A stretch of DNA of 64,000 nucleotides. It comes from Arthrobacter sp. DWC3. Lineage in GTDB: Bacteria > Actinomycetota > Actinomycetes > Actinomycetales > Micrococcaceae. Position numbers and translations under genes: made by a program. Location of the stretch: positions 124,001 through 188,000 of the forward strand of contig NZ_PJIP01000007.1 in the NCBI RefSeq assembly GCF_002929375.1. Direction: 5' to 3'. Positions 40,451 through 48,828 of this stretch are shown here, in pieces. The notes under the pieces are model-generated. The model saw only the letters and a list, made by a program, of their open reading frames with translations, had not been told where the DNA came from and did no database searches. How positions within the stretch are numbered: the first letter of the stretch is position 1; each line of letters opens with the position of its first letter.

Positions 40451-42073
40451 TCAGCGGCGGGGGAGGACGCCGTGGTCGTGCGCCCACGCCGCAGCCGCCG
40501 TCCGCGACGAGGTGCCGATCTTCGCGAAGATGTTGGCCAGATGCCTGCCGACCGTCTTCTGGCTGATGAACAGGGCTTCGGCGGCGGTCTTGTTGCTGGC
40601 TCCGGCGGCCACCAGGGCCAGCACTTCCGCCTCCCGCTGGGTCAGTCCGCCGGGCGGCCGCCCGCCGTCGAGGCGGTGGACGTCGGGCAGCGCACCCAGG
40701 TCCCGGTAGATCGTCAGGGCCGTCGCGGCATCGGACGCCGCCGCGGCAGGCTGGTCCATCCCCCGGTGCGCCTGGGCGAGCAGTTCATGGATCCTGGCGA
40801 TCTCGTAACGGGCGTGCATCGCGCGGTACTCGCGACCTGCTGCCTGCAGGAGCGGCATCGCCTCGGCGTACCGGGACTGCGCGATGAGGACGGCTGCCCG
40901 TGCCTGGCCCGCCCAGGCGCGGAGGCCCGCGGTGTCGTAGATGACGGCGGTGTCCTCCAGCTGGCGGCAGAGGCGGTCGGCGTCCTCCCGGAGTCCTCTC
41001 GTGAGGGCGATGTCGACGGCGGCCTGCAGCAGCCGTGCGGCGGCCAGCCGGTCCCGTCCGGCCAGGGCGGCGCTGACACCGGACCATGCGGCGTCGTGCT
41101 CTCCCGTCGCGTGCCGGAGCAGGGACTCACCGGGCTGCGGTTCGGTGCCGAGGTCTCGTGCCCGCGTGTACGCGGCCCGGGCGCCCGGTAGGTCCCCTCG
41201 GAGCCGGCGGAGTTCACCGAGCTGGTAGAACGCCTCGCCGGCCACCCAGTTGTTGCGGCCCACGAGCTCGGTCCCGCTCCTCTCGATGGCGTGTTCCGCG
41301 GCCGCCCAGTCGCCCGCGACGCTGGAGAGCTGCAGCCGGTGGATGCGGCAGATCCCCGAGTAGACCACGTCACCGGAGAACTGCTCGCACCACTGCTCGG
41401 TGGCGTGCGTCCAGGCGCGCATCCGGTGGAGGTCGTTCACGTCGTAGCAGGCGTGGATCACGATGCAGTAGATCTCCCCGGCCCACTCGGGCGGCAGGTG
41501 TCCGGCCAGCACCGGCAACATCGCCTCGTCCAGCTGCGCGAACCCCGCCGCGGTCCTGCCGCTGCGGACGTCGGCCAGCCCGGAGAGGACGAGCGAGAAC
41601 GACGTGAGGGCCGGAGAGTGCAGCCGCCGGCCCAGTTCCTGCAGCCGGACCGCAGCCTCCCGTGCCGGGACGAGATCCCGGACGTCGAGCGTGAGGGCAG
41701 CTTCCAGGTACACGAGGTAGCCGTGCTCCAGTCCTTCGGGCAGGTCCTGCAGGATGCGTCGGGCACGGTTGACCCAGCCGGAGGCGACCACCAGGTCGCC
41801 CCGGATGAACCAGACCAGGCCGACGTCCAGGGCCTTGCTCGCGGCACCGACCGGGTCGCCGCCGTCGAGCAACCGGTGATGGACCTCCTCGCAGATCTCC
41901 AGTGATTGCCGGACCCGTCCTACCCACCACGCGGCGCTGCCGAGCAGGCCGAGGTCGCCCGGGAGGAGCTCCGATCGGGTTCGGGCCTCCTCCAGCTGCT
42001 GGTAGGCCACCTGCCAGTCCCCGCGCGCGTACGCCGCGCGTCCAGCGGTGAGTGACTGGTCGGACTCTTCCAT
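40451..42073 (-). CDS. LuxR family transcriptional regulator with TPR repeats
   Basis: A 540-residue regulator. The long N-terminal part is a helical repeat array of TPR type (for example AAYARGDWQVAYQQLEEA near 13-30 and EAMPLLQAAGREYRAMHARY near 420), and the C-terminus is a LuxR helix-turn-helix (LTQREAEVLALVAAGASNKTAAE, then FISQKTVGRHLANIFAKIGTSSR, about 475-525). No nucleotide-binding motif or phospho-acceptor domain. The ATG at 42073 has GGAGG six bases upstream. It faces a GAF-ANTAR gene and lies upstream of a methyltransferase gene, a plausible target. Confidence 0.88.
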   Translation of the reverse strand: MEESDQSLTAGRAAYARGDWQVAYQQLEEARTRSELLPGDLGLLGSAAWWVGRVRQSLEICEEVHHRLLDGGDPVGAASKALDVGLVWFIRGDLVVASGWVNRARRILQDLPEGLEHGYLVYLEAALTLDVRDLVPAREAAVRLQELGRRLHSPALTSFSLVLSGLADVRSGRTAAGFAQLDEAMLPVLAGHLPPEWAGEIYCIVIHACYDVNDLHRMRAWTHATEQWCEQFSGDVVYSGICRIHRLQLSSVAGDWAAAEHAIERSGTELVGRNNWVAGEAFYQLGELRRLRGDLPGARAAYTRARDLGTEPQPGESLLRHATGEHDAAWSGVSAALAGRDRLAAARLLQAAVDIALTRGLREDADRLCRQLEDTAVIYDTAGLRAWAGQARAAVLIAQSRYAEAMPLLQAAGREYRAMHARYEIARIHELLAQAHRGMDQPAAAASDAATALTIYRDLGALPDVHRLDGGRPPGGLTQREAEVLALVAAGASNKTAAEALFISQKTVGRHLANIFAKIGTSSRTAAAAWAHDHGVLPRR

Positions 42074-42389
42074 GCGGGCCTCCGCGTCAACGGTAGCGCC
42101 GTGGAGGGCTCGCCCGGAAGCCTGCCGGGCAGGGGCGTGGCGGCGTCCCGGGACGCGACGCGAGGGCCTGCCCCGACCGTCGGCCCGCGAGGTCGGCCGG
42201 TGCGTGATCATGCCCCGAGATTCTGCGCCGAAGGAGGGTCGGATGACGCGGGTTCCTGCGATCATGGAACTCCGCAGCGCGCGGCGTGCAGCGCTCTGGT
42301 GCTCGCCTCCAGGACGGGCGCCCGGCGTTGCCGGCAGCTGTCTTCAGAGCAGAGACCGACGAGGATGCGTCGGTCCGGAAGGACGACCG
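42074..42389. other. Divergent intergenic region between LuxR and GAF-ANTAR genes
   Basis: About 316 bases with no supported gene. Open frames here are continuations of the flanking genes in unlikely starts. It should hold both divergent promoters; I see no clear -35/-10 pair or long inverted repeat. Confidence 0.5.
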
Positions 42390-43160
42390 ATGAGCGAGCA
42401 GCCGACGGTGGACCGGGGGATGCCCTCCGCGCATTTCAGCGGACGTGGGCGGGAACGCGATCTCGCCACAGAACTGGCGGACCTCGCCCGGTCGCTGCAG
42501 CAGGAACCGGACGGGGACGCAATCCTCGAGGGATTCGTCCACGCCGCGCTGGAGCTGGTGCCCGGTGCCGACGAGGGATCCGTCAGCGTGGTCCTGGGCC
42601 GGACGAACATCGGATCCCGCTCGCCGTCGAGTGATCTTCCGAAGCGGATCGACGCCCTGCAGATGGAGACGGGCGAGGGTCCGTGTCTGGAGGCCGCGTA
42701 CGCGCACCGGACCATCCGCGTCCCGGACATGCACCGGGAACAGCGCTGGCCCCACTTCGCGCGACGTGCGGCCGAGGCGGGTGCGCGGGGGATGCTCTCC
42801 ATCCAGCTGTGGGTGAAGGGCGACGACCTCGGCGCCCTGAACCTCTACTCGTACGAGGCGGATGCCTTCTCGGACGAATCGGAGAACATCGGCCTGCTCG
42901 TCGCGTCCCATGCCGCCGTCGCGTTCGCCGAGGCCGAGGAGTCCCGGCAGCTGAAGGAAGCCATCTACTCCCGGGACCTCATCGGTCAGGCCAAGGGGAT
43001 CCTCATCGAACGGCACAAGATCACGGGACCTCAGGCCTTCATCGCGCTCTCGCTGGCCAGCCAGCGGACCAACACGAAGCTCCGGGACGTCGCCGAGCAC
43101 CTCGTCAGCAGCGGCTCCCTGCTCGGGGAGGACCACGGCGCGCGTTTCCCGGCGAGCTGA
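42390..43160 (+). CDS. GAF and ANTAR domain-containing protein
   Basis: Putative RNA-binding antitermination regulator, 256 residues. A GAF sensor domain (about 25-165; MQMETGEGPCLEA-like block near 91-103 and MLSIQLWVKGDDLGALNLYS near 135-155) is followed by an ANTAR domain (about 180-240; RDLIGQAKGILIERHKITGPQAF and LRDVAEHLV). ANTAR proteins bind paired hexaloop RNA hairpins and prevent termination; many actinobacterial members have this GAF-ANTAR form. ATG 42390 follows GGAAGGA. Its RNA targets are not evident in the window. Confidence 0.9.
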   Translation: MSEQPTVDRGMPSAHFSGRGRERDLATELADLARSLQQEPDGDAILEGFVHAALELVPGADEGSVSVVLGRTNIGSRSPSSDLPKRIDALQMETGEGPCLEAAYAHRTIRVPDMHREQRWPHFARRAAEAGARGMLSIQLWVKGDDLGALNLYSYEADAFSDESENIGLLVASHAAVAFAEAEESRQLKEAIYSRDLIGQAKGILIERHKITGPQAFIALSLASQRTNTKLRDVAEHLVSSGSLLGEDHGARFPAS

Positions 43161-43182
43161 TCGACCAGCGCTCCTCGGAGTG

Positions 43183-43211
43183 TTGACAAGTAATGTTGTC
43201 AAGCTCACGAT
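43183..43211 (+). promoter_or_regulatory. Promoter with palindromic operator upstream of the ArsR-type gene
   Basis: TTGACAA (43183-43189), six bases, TTGTCAA (43196-43202) form a perfect inverted repeat. The first TTGACA is a consensus -35; CACGAT (43206-43211) lies 17 bases downstream as a -10. The ATG at 43218 is six bases after that, so the transcript is probably leaderless. Repressor bound here would cover the promoter spacer. Confidence 0.75.
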
Positions 43212-43217
43212 GGTGTC

Positions 43218-43796
43218 ATGCAGGACGTCGAAGTCATCGAGAGCGCAGAGGCAGCCGCCGTGGTCCTGGACCCCGTCAGGGCCCGACTGCTCGGCGAACT
43301 GGCCGTTCCGGCCTCCGCCGCCGGTCTCGCCGCCCGCGTGGGCATCACGCGCCAGAAGATCAACTACCACCTGAAGGCGCTCGAGACGCACGGTTTGGTC
43401 ACGCTGGTGGAGGAACGCAGGCACGGAGGAATCACCGAGCGGGTGCTGCGGGCGTCCGCAGCATCCTATGTCGTGTCGCCGGCGGCCGTGAGCGCCTCCG
43501 CCGCCGATCCGGACACCAGGGACGACCACCTGTCGGCGGGCTACCTGATCGCGCTGGCCGGTCGCCTGGTGCGCGAGGTCGGGGCCCTGGCGCGCCGGGC
43601 CGGCACCTCCGGCCGGAGCCTGCCGACCCTGACCATCGACACGCAGATCGGCTTCCGGTCCGCTGCCGACCGTGCCGCCTTCGCCGACGACCTGACCGCC
43701 GCGGTGCTCGACCTGGCCGCCCGCTACCACCATGACGACGGGCGCCCTCACCGCCTCGTCGTCGCCGCACACCCCCTTCCCGAGGAGAACCGATGA
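43218..43796 (+). CDS. ArsR-type helix-turn-helix regulator
   Basis: A 192-residue winged-helix protein. The DNA-binding domain covers about residues 15-75 (DPVRARLLGELA, then ARVGITRQKINYHLKALETHGLV and the wing EERRHGGITERVLRAS). The C-terminal half is helical with no metal-binding cysteines, so it is not a metal sensor. Its ORF overlaps the following SRPBCC gene by 4 bases; such regulator/AHSA1 pairs are common in actinobacteria. The palindrome upstream is a likely self-repression site. Confidence 0.85.
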   Translation: MQDVEVIESAEAAAVVLDPVRARLLGELAVPASAAGLAARVGITRQKINYHLKALETHGLVTLVEERRHGGITERVLRASAASYVVSPAAVSASAADPDTRDDHLSAGYLIALAGRLVREVGALARRAGTSGRSLPTLTIDTQIGFRSAADRAAFADDLTAAVLDLAARYHHDDGRPHRLVVAAHPLPEENR

Positions 43797-44584
43797 ACAC
43801 CACCCCGAACGTCCCGTACCGCCTCGAATTCAGCGTCGAAGTGCCGGGAACCCCCGAGCAGGTCTGGCAGGCCATCGCCACCGCCAAGGGCATGAGCGCC
43901 TGGTTCCTGCCCACCGAGATCGAGGAGCGCGAGGGCGGCCCCCTGCACTTCACCATGGGTCCCGAGATGGGCTCGGACGGCCGGGTCACCGGCTGGGATC
44001 CGCCACGCCGCCTCGTGTACGAGGAGGACTGGGCCGCCCTCATGGGCAAGGAGCCGGACGCCCTCAGCCCGCTGACGTCGGAGTTCCTCGTCGAGGCACA
44101 CTCCGGCGGCACGTGCGTGGTCCGGGTCACCACCAGCGGATTCGGTACCGGTGCCGCCTGGGAGTCGGAGTTCTGGGACGACATGGGTTCGAACTGGATG
44201 CCGTTCTTCGACAACCTGCGCCTCTACCTGTCGCACTTCCCCGGTCAGGAGGCCGCCCAGCTCGAGGTCACCGCCTCCCACCCGGGCGACGCGGAGACGC
44301 TGTGGTCGACGCTGCAGGACGCGCTCGGGCTGGGTGCAGAGGGCGCGACGGTCGGTATGCGCGGCACGACCGGCAGGGTGGAGCGGGTCGGCGAACGGCA
44401 GGCGCTGGTCCGGCTCACCGCACCCGTACCCGGGATGCTGAGTGTCTTCACCTACGGCGAGAGCGACAGCACGGCGACGGCGGGCATCCGGGCGTACCTG
44501 TTCTCGCCCGATGCGGCGGACTACGTGCGGCGCGAGGAACCGGAGTGGCGGTCCTGGCTGCAGGGACTCACCATCCCGGCCTGA
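43793..44584 (+). CDS. SRPBCC (AHSA1-like) domain protein
   Basis: A 263-residue protein with a START-like hydrophobic-ligand-binding fold at the N-terminus (YRLEFSVEVPGTPEQVWQAI near 7-26; GWDPPRRLVYEEDW near 66) and a second, more divergent half from about 155 (AAQLEVTASHPGDAETLW), possibly a duplicated domain. Ligand unknown. ATG overlaps the regulator stop, so the two are one transcription unit that ends at a 10-bp hairpin. Confidence 0.85.
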   Translation: MNTTPNVPYRLEFSVEVPGTPEQVWQAIATAKGMSAWFLPTEIEEREGGPLHFTMGPEMGSDGRVTGWDPPRRLVYEEDWAALMGKEPDALSPLTSEFLVEAHSGGTCVVRVTTSGFGTGAAWESEFWDDMGSNWMPFFDNLRLYLSHFPGQEAAQLEVTASHPGDAETLWSTLQDALGLGAEGATVGMRGTTGRVERVGERQALVRLTAPVPGMLSVFTYGESDSTATAGIRAYLFSPDAADYVRREEPEWRSWLQGLTIPA

Positions 44585-44600
44585 CCGTCCGAGGCGCAGT

Positions 44601-44625
44601 CGGTGAGCGCCCGGCGCGCTCACCG
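44601..44625. terminator. Bidirectional hairpin terminator
   Basis: CGGTGAGCGC (44601-44610) and its reverse complement at 44616-44625 surround a 5-nt loop between the convergent SRPBCC and phosphotransferase genes. Confidence 0.65.
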
Positions 44626-44654
44626 TCGCCGCGCCTCCAGGTACCGTCGCGCCT

Positions 44655-45821
44655 TCAGGTACGGGTGGTGGAATCGACCAGGTCGAGGACGAAGGAGGCG
44701 GCCCGGGCGCGCTCCAGGACCACGTGAGCCGACCCGGGGGCGGGGGAGCCGTAGAGGACCTCGAGGGGTACCGCGGAGAACCCGAAGAACAGCAGCATCA
44801 GGAGCGCGTGGGTGCGTCGAAGGGCGTCCAGGGGAACGTCGCAGCCCTCGTCGGCCAGGCCGCGGTGATAGGCGGACAGGCACACCGCGTCGAGGTGGGG
44901 CAGCTCCGATGCGGGTCGCTCTCCGAGCTGGAGCTCGCCGATCAGCAGCTGGGTGAGATCGAATCCCAGGGGCGCCTCGCACCAGAACCCGAAATCGATC
45001 AGCACGAACGATTCCTGGTGCCCACCCGCCCGGAGGAGGTTGCGTGGACAGGCGTCACCGTGCGCGGTACCGAGGGGGGCGCCCTGGAGTTCCTCCACGA
45101 TGCCCGGCAGTGCGTCCCCGGCCCTGAGCAGACGATCCCTCAGATCCCCGCCGAACGCCGGGGCGATCAGGGGGTGGGCCCACAGGTCCTCGCCGTGGAG
45201 CGCCGGCAGGACCTGGTACTCGAGCCGGGCATGGGCATAGCCACGGACCACGTCCGTGCTGCCCAGGGCGCGGAGCGGCCGGACGGTGGTGCTCGCGGCC
45301 AGCCTGCCGAGCAGATACGCGGCGCGGGCGAAGGTCCCGGCCCGCCAGGGACGCGCGTCATGCTCGATGGACTGCAGCCAGAGCCCGGCGGAGAGCTCGT
45401 CGAGATCGAGGACCCCGTACGCGCGGGGCATCGAGAGGCCGACGGGAAGACGCGCCTCGAGGTCGGACCGGTAGACATCGGGCTCGTTGCGCCAGGGAAG
45501 GCTCGACGCCGCGATCTCCCGCTGCGACTCGGGAACGTTCCGGAACTGGGGCGACCGGGTCCAGGACCGGACCACCTTGACGAAGAAGGTGTACGGGGAC
45601 ACGGTTCCTGCATGGCGTGCCGTGCCGTGGACCCAGAAGCGCCCGGCCGTGGTGAGAGCCTCGAGATCGTACTCGGCCACCTCCGCGCGGCAACTCACCA
45701 GCTCGACGGCGTCGACGCCGAGCTGGTCCGCGACCATCGAAGCGAGCGCCTCGTCGCCGACATCCGCCGATCCGAGAATCGCCCGGTCGAAGGCCTCGTC
45801 GCCTTCCGGCTCACTCTCCAT
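44655..45821 (-). CDS. Aminoglycoside phosphotransferase / kinase-fold family protein
   Basis: A 388-residue protein with an APH-type small-molecule kinase fold. The catalytic loop reads HGDACPRNLL (His, Asp and Asn of the family), followed about 20 residues later by the metal-binding IDFGFW. The ATP-lysine region (FFVKVV near 80) is also present. Substrate is unknown; similarity of fold does not imply antibiotic resistance, since many relatives act on other metabolites. ATG 45821 has GGGAGG about 7 bases upstream. No partner gene. Confidence 0.82.
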   Translation of the reverse strand: MESEPEGDEAFDRAILGSADVGDEALASMVADQLGVDAVELVSCRAEVAEYDLEALTTAGRFWVHGTARHAGTVSPYTFFVKVVRSWTRSPQFRNVPESQREIAASSLPWRNEPDVYRSDLEARLPVGLSMPRAYGVLDLDELSAGLWLQSIEHDARPWRAGTFARAAYLLGRLAASTTVRPLRALGSTDVVRGYAHARLEYQVLPALHGEDLWAHPLIAPAFGGDLRDRLLRAGDALPGIVEELQGAPLGTAHGDACPRNLLRAGGHQESFVLIDFGFWCEAPLGFDLTQLLIGELQLGERPASELPHLDAVCLSAYHRGLADEGCDVPLDALRRTHALLMLLFFGFSAVPLEVLYGSPAPGSAHVVLERARAASFVLDLVDSTTRT

Positions 45822-45891
45822 CCCACGCCCTCCCACGACTCGCGACGATCACTGGAGACCGAGTCCAGTGGAAGGGACGGGGGGAGGGGTG

Positions 45892-46195
45892 TCAAGGGGT
45901 GAAGCGGGAGCCGAGGTCGGACACGCGCCGCGGGCGGTGTTCCGCCCGCATGCGGCCGGCCCGTTCCAGCAGGCTGATGCCGTGCAGGGCACCCCAGAAC
46001 ACCTCGGTCGCCGTGCCGTCACCGTCGTCGCCGACGGCCTCCGAGAGCACGCTGAACGCGGCGCGCAGTTCGGGTTCGTTGTCCTCGACGGCGAAGCGCG
46101 CCCCGATCGGCTGCTGGAACATGGCCTCGTACACCGCGGGGTGCTCGCTGCCGAGGTCCAGACGGGCGGATGCGACGGCCTCGACGGTGCCGGCC
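45892..46195 (-). pseudogene. C-terminal remnant of a TetR family regulator
   Basis: From about 46195 down to the stop at 45892 the frame encodes EHPAVYEAMFQQPIGARF, ELRAAFSVL and GALHGISLLERAGRM, matching the C-terminal ligand-binding domain of a TetR subgroup. The DNA-binding N-terminus is missing: the sequence joins directly, in another frame, to a short-chain dehydrogenase fragment. Confidence 0.7.
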
Positions 46196-46419
46196 GAGGA
46201 TGAACGGGGCCTCGAGGTCGACCCGCAGGGTCGTGTCCCACACGTCCTCGTCGAGCCGGGGCTTCGGAGGGCGGAGACCGACACCGGCGGAGCCGACCAG
46301 GACGTCGACTCGACCGGCCTCATCGGCGAGCGCACGCGTCCCGTCGCGCGTCGACAGGTCGGCGACGACGCCCCCGCCGCTCCCCGAGCTCCCACCCGTC
46401 GCAAGAGCAGTGCGCCCGA
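46196..46419 (-). pseudogene. Short-chain dehydrogenase remnant joined to the TetR remnant
   Basis: On the minus strand this reads GRTALATGGSSG (cofactor-binding motif start), then at once VVADLSTRDGTRALADEAGRVDVLV... through DVWDTTLRVDLEAPFIL, as in SDR enzymes. About 35 residues expected between TGGSSG and VVADLS are missing, the NNAG motif reads GSAG, and the catalytic Tyr-Lys half is lost at the junction near 46195. Confidence 0.65.
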
Positions 46420-46487
46420 GCGAAGCGCCGGCACCCCGTGATCCGCGGACGGTGGCGGACGGTGGCGGGCGGCGGAAGGGCGTCGCC

Positions 46488-47204
46488 TCAGGAACGCGCG
46501 GGCAGCACGCACAGCTCATTGCCCGAGGGATCGGCGTAGATGCGCCACGGCAGATCACCCCAGTCGGGATGCAGCTCCCGGCCGCCCCACTCGGCGATGC
46601 CCGCCGCGACGGCGTCCGGACGGTCCCCGGGCCCGAGCCGGACATCGAGGTGCAGCCGGTTCTTCCGCGCGCCCTTCGGCGCCGGTTCCGGACGAAGTTC
46701 GAGGAGGGGTCCCCGTCCCGACGGGTGGGTCAGCGTCCGGGGACGGCCGGTCACCTTCTCCCATCCGGTCAGCCAGGCCCAGAACCGTGCATCGCGGTCG
46801 GGATCCGCGGAGTCGAGCAGCAACGCCGCGATCGGCCCTGCTCCGGCGTGCTCCGCCCGCTCGTCCAGCACGCAGCAGGGGTTGCCCTCGGGGTCCGCGA
46901 GGACCACCCATGGCACGTCACCCTGACCGATGTCGAGGTGCCGTGCGCCCAGCCCGAGCAGCCGGTCGACCGTTGCGGCCTGCCGGGGGCCGCCCCGCAG
47001 GTCGAGGTGGAGCCGCGGAGCGGAGGAGGGGAGGTCGGGGACGCGCTGGAAGCAGAGGTCGAGTGTCGGCCCGCCCTCGACCGCCAGCCGTGTCTCGTAC
47101 ACGTCGGGCGCATCCGTGAGCGTCCCGCCTCCGATCACCGCTTCCCAGAAGCGGCCCAGCGACCGGGGTTCCACGGCGTCGACCACGAGATTCTCCAGGT
47201 GCAT
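46488..47204 (-). CDS. VOC family protein, two-domain
   Basis: A 238-residue protein with two VOC (glyoxalase-fold) halves: residues 1-115 (LENLVVDAVEPRSLGRFWEAVIGG; WVVLADPEGNPCCVLD) and 120-238 (LDSADPDRDARFWAWLTGWE; WRIYADPSGNELCVLP). This duplicated form is common among uncharacterised actinobacterial VOC proteins; substrate unknown. On the minus strand TACGGT lies seven bases before the ATG and no ribosome binding site is seen, so it may be leaderless. Confidence 0.85.
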   Translation of the reverse strand: MHLENLVVDAVEPRSLGRFWEAVIGGGTLTDAPDVYETRLAVEGGPTLDLCFQRVPDLPSSAPRLHLDLRGGPRQAATVDRLLGLGARHLDIGQGDVPWVVLADPEGNPCCVLDERAEHAGAGPIAALLLDSADPDRDARFWAWLTGWEKVTGRPRTLTHPSGRGPLLELRPEPAPKGARKNRLHLDVRLGPGDRPDAVAAGIAEWGGRELHPDWGDLPWRIYADPSGNELCVLPARS

Positions 47205-47254
47205 GAGGGATACCGTAGGCCGGCAGCGGCAGCTGCCTCAAGGAGTGCTCCTGC

Positions 47255-47929
47255 TCAGGCGCGGTGCCGCCTGCGGATGACGAACTCCGCCACGGCGAGG
47301 TTGATCACCCATCCGGCCCCCATCAGCGCCGCCCGGAGCGTCGGTCCCGGGGGCGTGGACAGGAGCTCGGGGACGATGAGGATCAGGGCCTGCGTCCCGG
47401 CACCGAGGCCGAGGGCGTAGGCCCGCGTCATCCAGGCGCCATGGGCCGCGATGTCGCCGTGCAGGACGGCCCGCACGCCGAGGAGGAGGCTGAGGGCCAT
47501 CCCTCCTCCGAACAGGAGCCTGAGCACGAGGAGGAACGGACCGTCACTGGGTGGAAGGGCGTAGAAGAGCGTCATCCAGAGGCCGGACACCGCGGCCAGC
47601 AGCCCCGCCGGGAAAAGGACCCGGCCGGCCGCACGATGCCACCGGCGTCCCCTGCGCCGCAGCGCCGGCAGGAACTGGAACGCGCCGAGCAGGGAATAGA
47701 CGGTAGCTCCGACGATGTGCAGGACCACGGGGACGGGGGACTCGAGGAACCGGGCGTTCCGTTCCGTGACGACGGCCCCGCCCGCCAGCTCGGTCACGCG
47801 GGCCGCGCCGGCGAGGACGGGGATGAGGCTCAGCAGGATCAGTCCGGCGGGAACGAGCCAGGCCGGCGCCGTGCGCCCGGTGCGGTCCGGTCGGGGCCGG
47901 CTCCGTGTCTTCTGTCCGGTGATGTCCAT
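47255..47929 (-). CDS. DUF2306 family membrane protein
   Basis: A 224-residue protein with about six hydrophobic segments, starting near residue 24 (APAWLVPAGLILLSLIPVLAGA). The block HIVGATVYSLLGAFQFLPALRRR followed by WHRAAGRVL and the later HGAWMTRAYALGLGAGTQ are typical of DUF2306, whose conserved histidines suggest metal or heme binding. ATG 47929 was chosen because the longer frame runs through the operator region. It is divergent from a TetR gene whose operators lie between them, so it is the likely target. Confidence 0.85.
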   Translation of the reverse strand: MDITGQKTRSRPRPDRTGRTAPAWLVPAGLILLSLIPVLAGAARVTELAGGAVVTERNARFLESPVPVVLHIVGATVYSLLGAFQFLPALRRRGRRWHRAAGRVLFPAGLLAAVSGLWMTLFYALPPSDGPFLLVLRLLFGGGMALSLLLGVRAVLHGDIAAHGAWMTRAYALGLGAGTQALILIVPELLSTPPGPTLRAALMGAGWVINLAVAEFVIRRRHRA

Positions 47930-47975
47930 CGGCGTCCTGTCTGTGCGTCGGGGGCGAAGCGGCCGGGCGGAAAAG

Positions 47976-48023
47976 GTGTACTGCGTACACCTCACGGGAT
48001 CACCGTAGGTGTACGGCGTACAC
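47976..48023. promoter_or_regulatory. Two copies of a TetR operator between DUF2306 and tetR genes
   Basis: GTGTACTGCGTACAC (47976-47990) and GTGTACGGCGTACAC (48009-48023) are perfect 6-3-6 palindromes with centres 33 bp apart, about three helical turns. They occupy the divergent promoter region, so the TetR protein probably represses both genes. Confidence 0.85.
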
Positions 48024-48060
48024 TCGTCAAGGGGTCGACGCACGGAGAGGGGAGCATCCC

Positions 48061-48786
48061 ATGACGGGGAGGACGCGATCGGAACCGCGCGCGCGTCTCA
48101 GCAGGGAGGTGGTGCTGCGGGCCGCCGTCGCGCTCGCCGACGAGCACGGGATCGGCCATCTGAGCATGCGTACTCTGGCCGAGACGCTGGGGGTCGTGCC
48201 GATGGCGCTCTACAAGCACGTGGCGAACAAGGAGGACCTGCTGGACGGGATGCTCGACGTCATCACGGCCGAGATAGCACCGCCGATCGACGCACCCGGG
48301 TGGCACGACGTCGTCCGGCATCGCGTCCTCTCGGCGAGGAGAATGCTGCAGCGGCACCGGTGGGGCCGCCGCGTCCTCGAGACACGCACCACCAGGACCC
48401 CGGGAGTACTCGCGTACACCGACTCGTTCATCGGCATGTTCCTGGAGCGGGGATTCTCGGTCGATCTGACCCACCACGTCATGCATGCGATCGGGAGCCG
48501 GATGTGGGGTTTCACGCAGGAGCTCTTCGACGACCCCGAGGTAGGCCCCGCCGTGCAGGTCGCTGACGGCAGCAGCGCGGCCCGGCAGGAGGTCCTCCAG
48601 CAGATGGCCGCGCGCTACCCGAACGTCCTCCGGATCGCGATGGCCTCCGCACACGACGGCGGTGTGGTGGGCCGCGGCTGCGACGACCAGTTCGAGTTCG
48701 AATTCGCGCTCGATCTCCTGCTCGACGGCATCGAGGAACTGCGCGCCCGCAACTGGACGTCGGTACCACCGGAAAGCGAAGTATGA
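48061..48786 (+). CDS. TetR family transcriptional regulator
   Basis: A 241-residue repressor. The N-terminal helix-turn-helix covers about residues 14-60 (LSREVVLRAAVALADEHG; MRTLAETLGVVPMALYKHVANKEDLL). The C-terminal part resembles the tetracycline-repressor-like C domain. ATG 48061 follows GGGGAG. Two copies of a 15-bp palindrome lie upstream in the gap shared with the DUF2306 gene. Effector unknown. Confidence 0.92.
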   Translation: MTGRTRSEPRARLSREVVLRAAVALADEHGIGHLSMRTLAETLGVVPMALYKHVANKEDLLDGMLDVITAEIAPPIDAPGWHDVVRHRVLSARRMLQRHRWGRRVLETRTTRTPGVLAYTDSFIGMFLERGFSVDLTHHVMHAIGSRMWGFTQELFDDPEVGPAVQVADGSSAARQEVLQQMAARYPNVLRIAMASAHDGGVVGRGCDDQFEFEFALDLLLDGIEELRARNWTSVPPESEV

Positions 48787-48828
48787 CGCGGCGGCTCCCC
48801 GCTGGAACAGGGCCGGATGCCTCCGGCG

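Noticed and set aside
41370-41930. Minus-strand alternative frames inside the TPR-LuxR gene
   Set aside because: Arg/Pro/Gly-rich translations; the LuxR frame has both TPR and helix-turn-helix features and a strong ribosome binding site.
44621-44660. Two imperfect copies of an ACCGTCGC...TCAGGT repeat
   Set aside because: Only two short copies with mismatches in a convergent intergenic region; probably chance or an old duplication.
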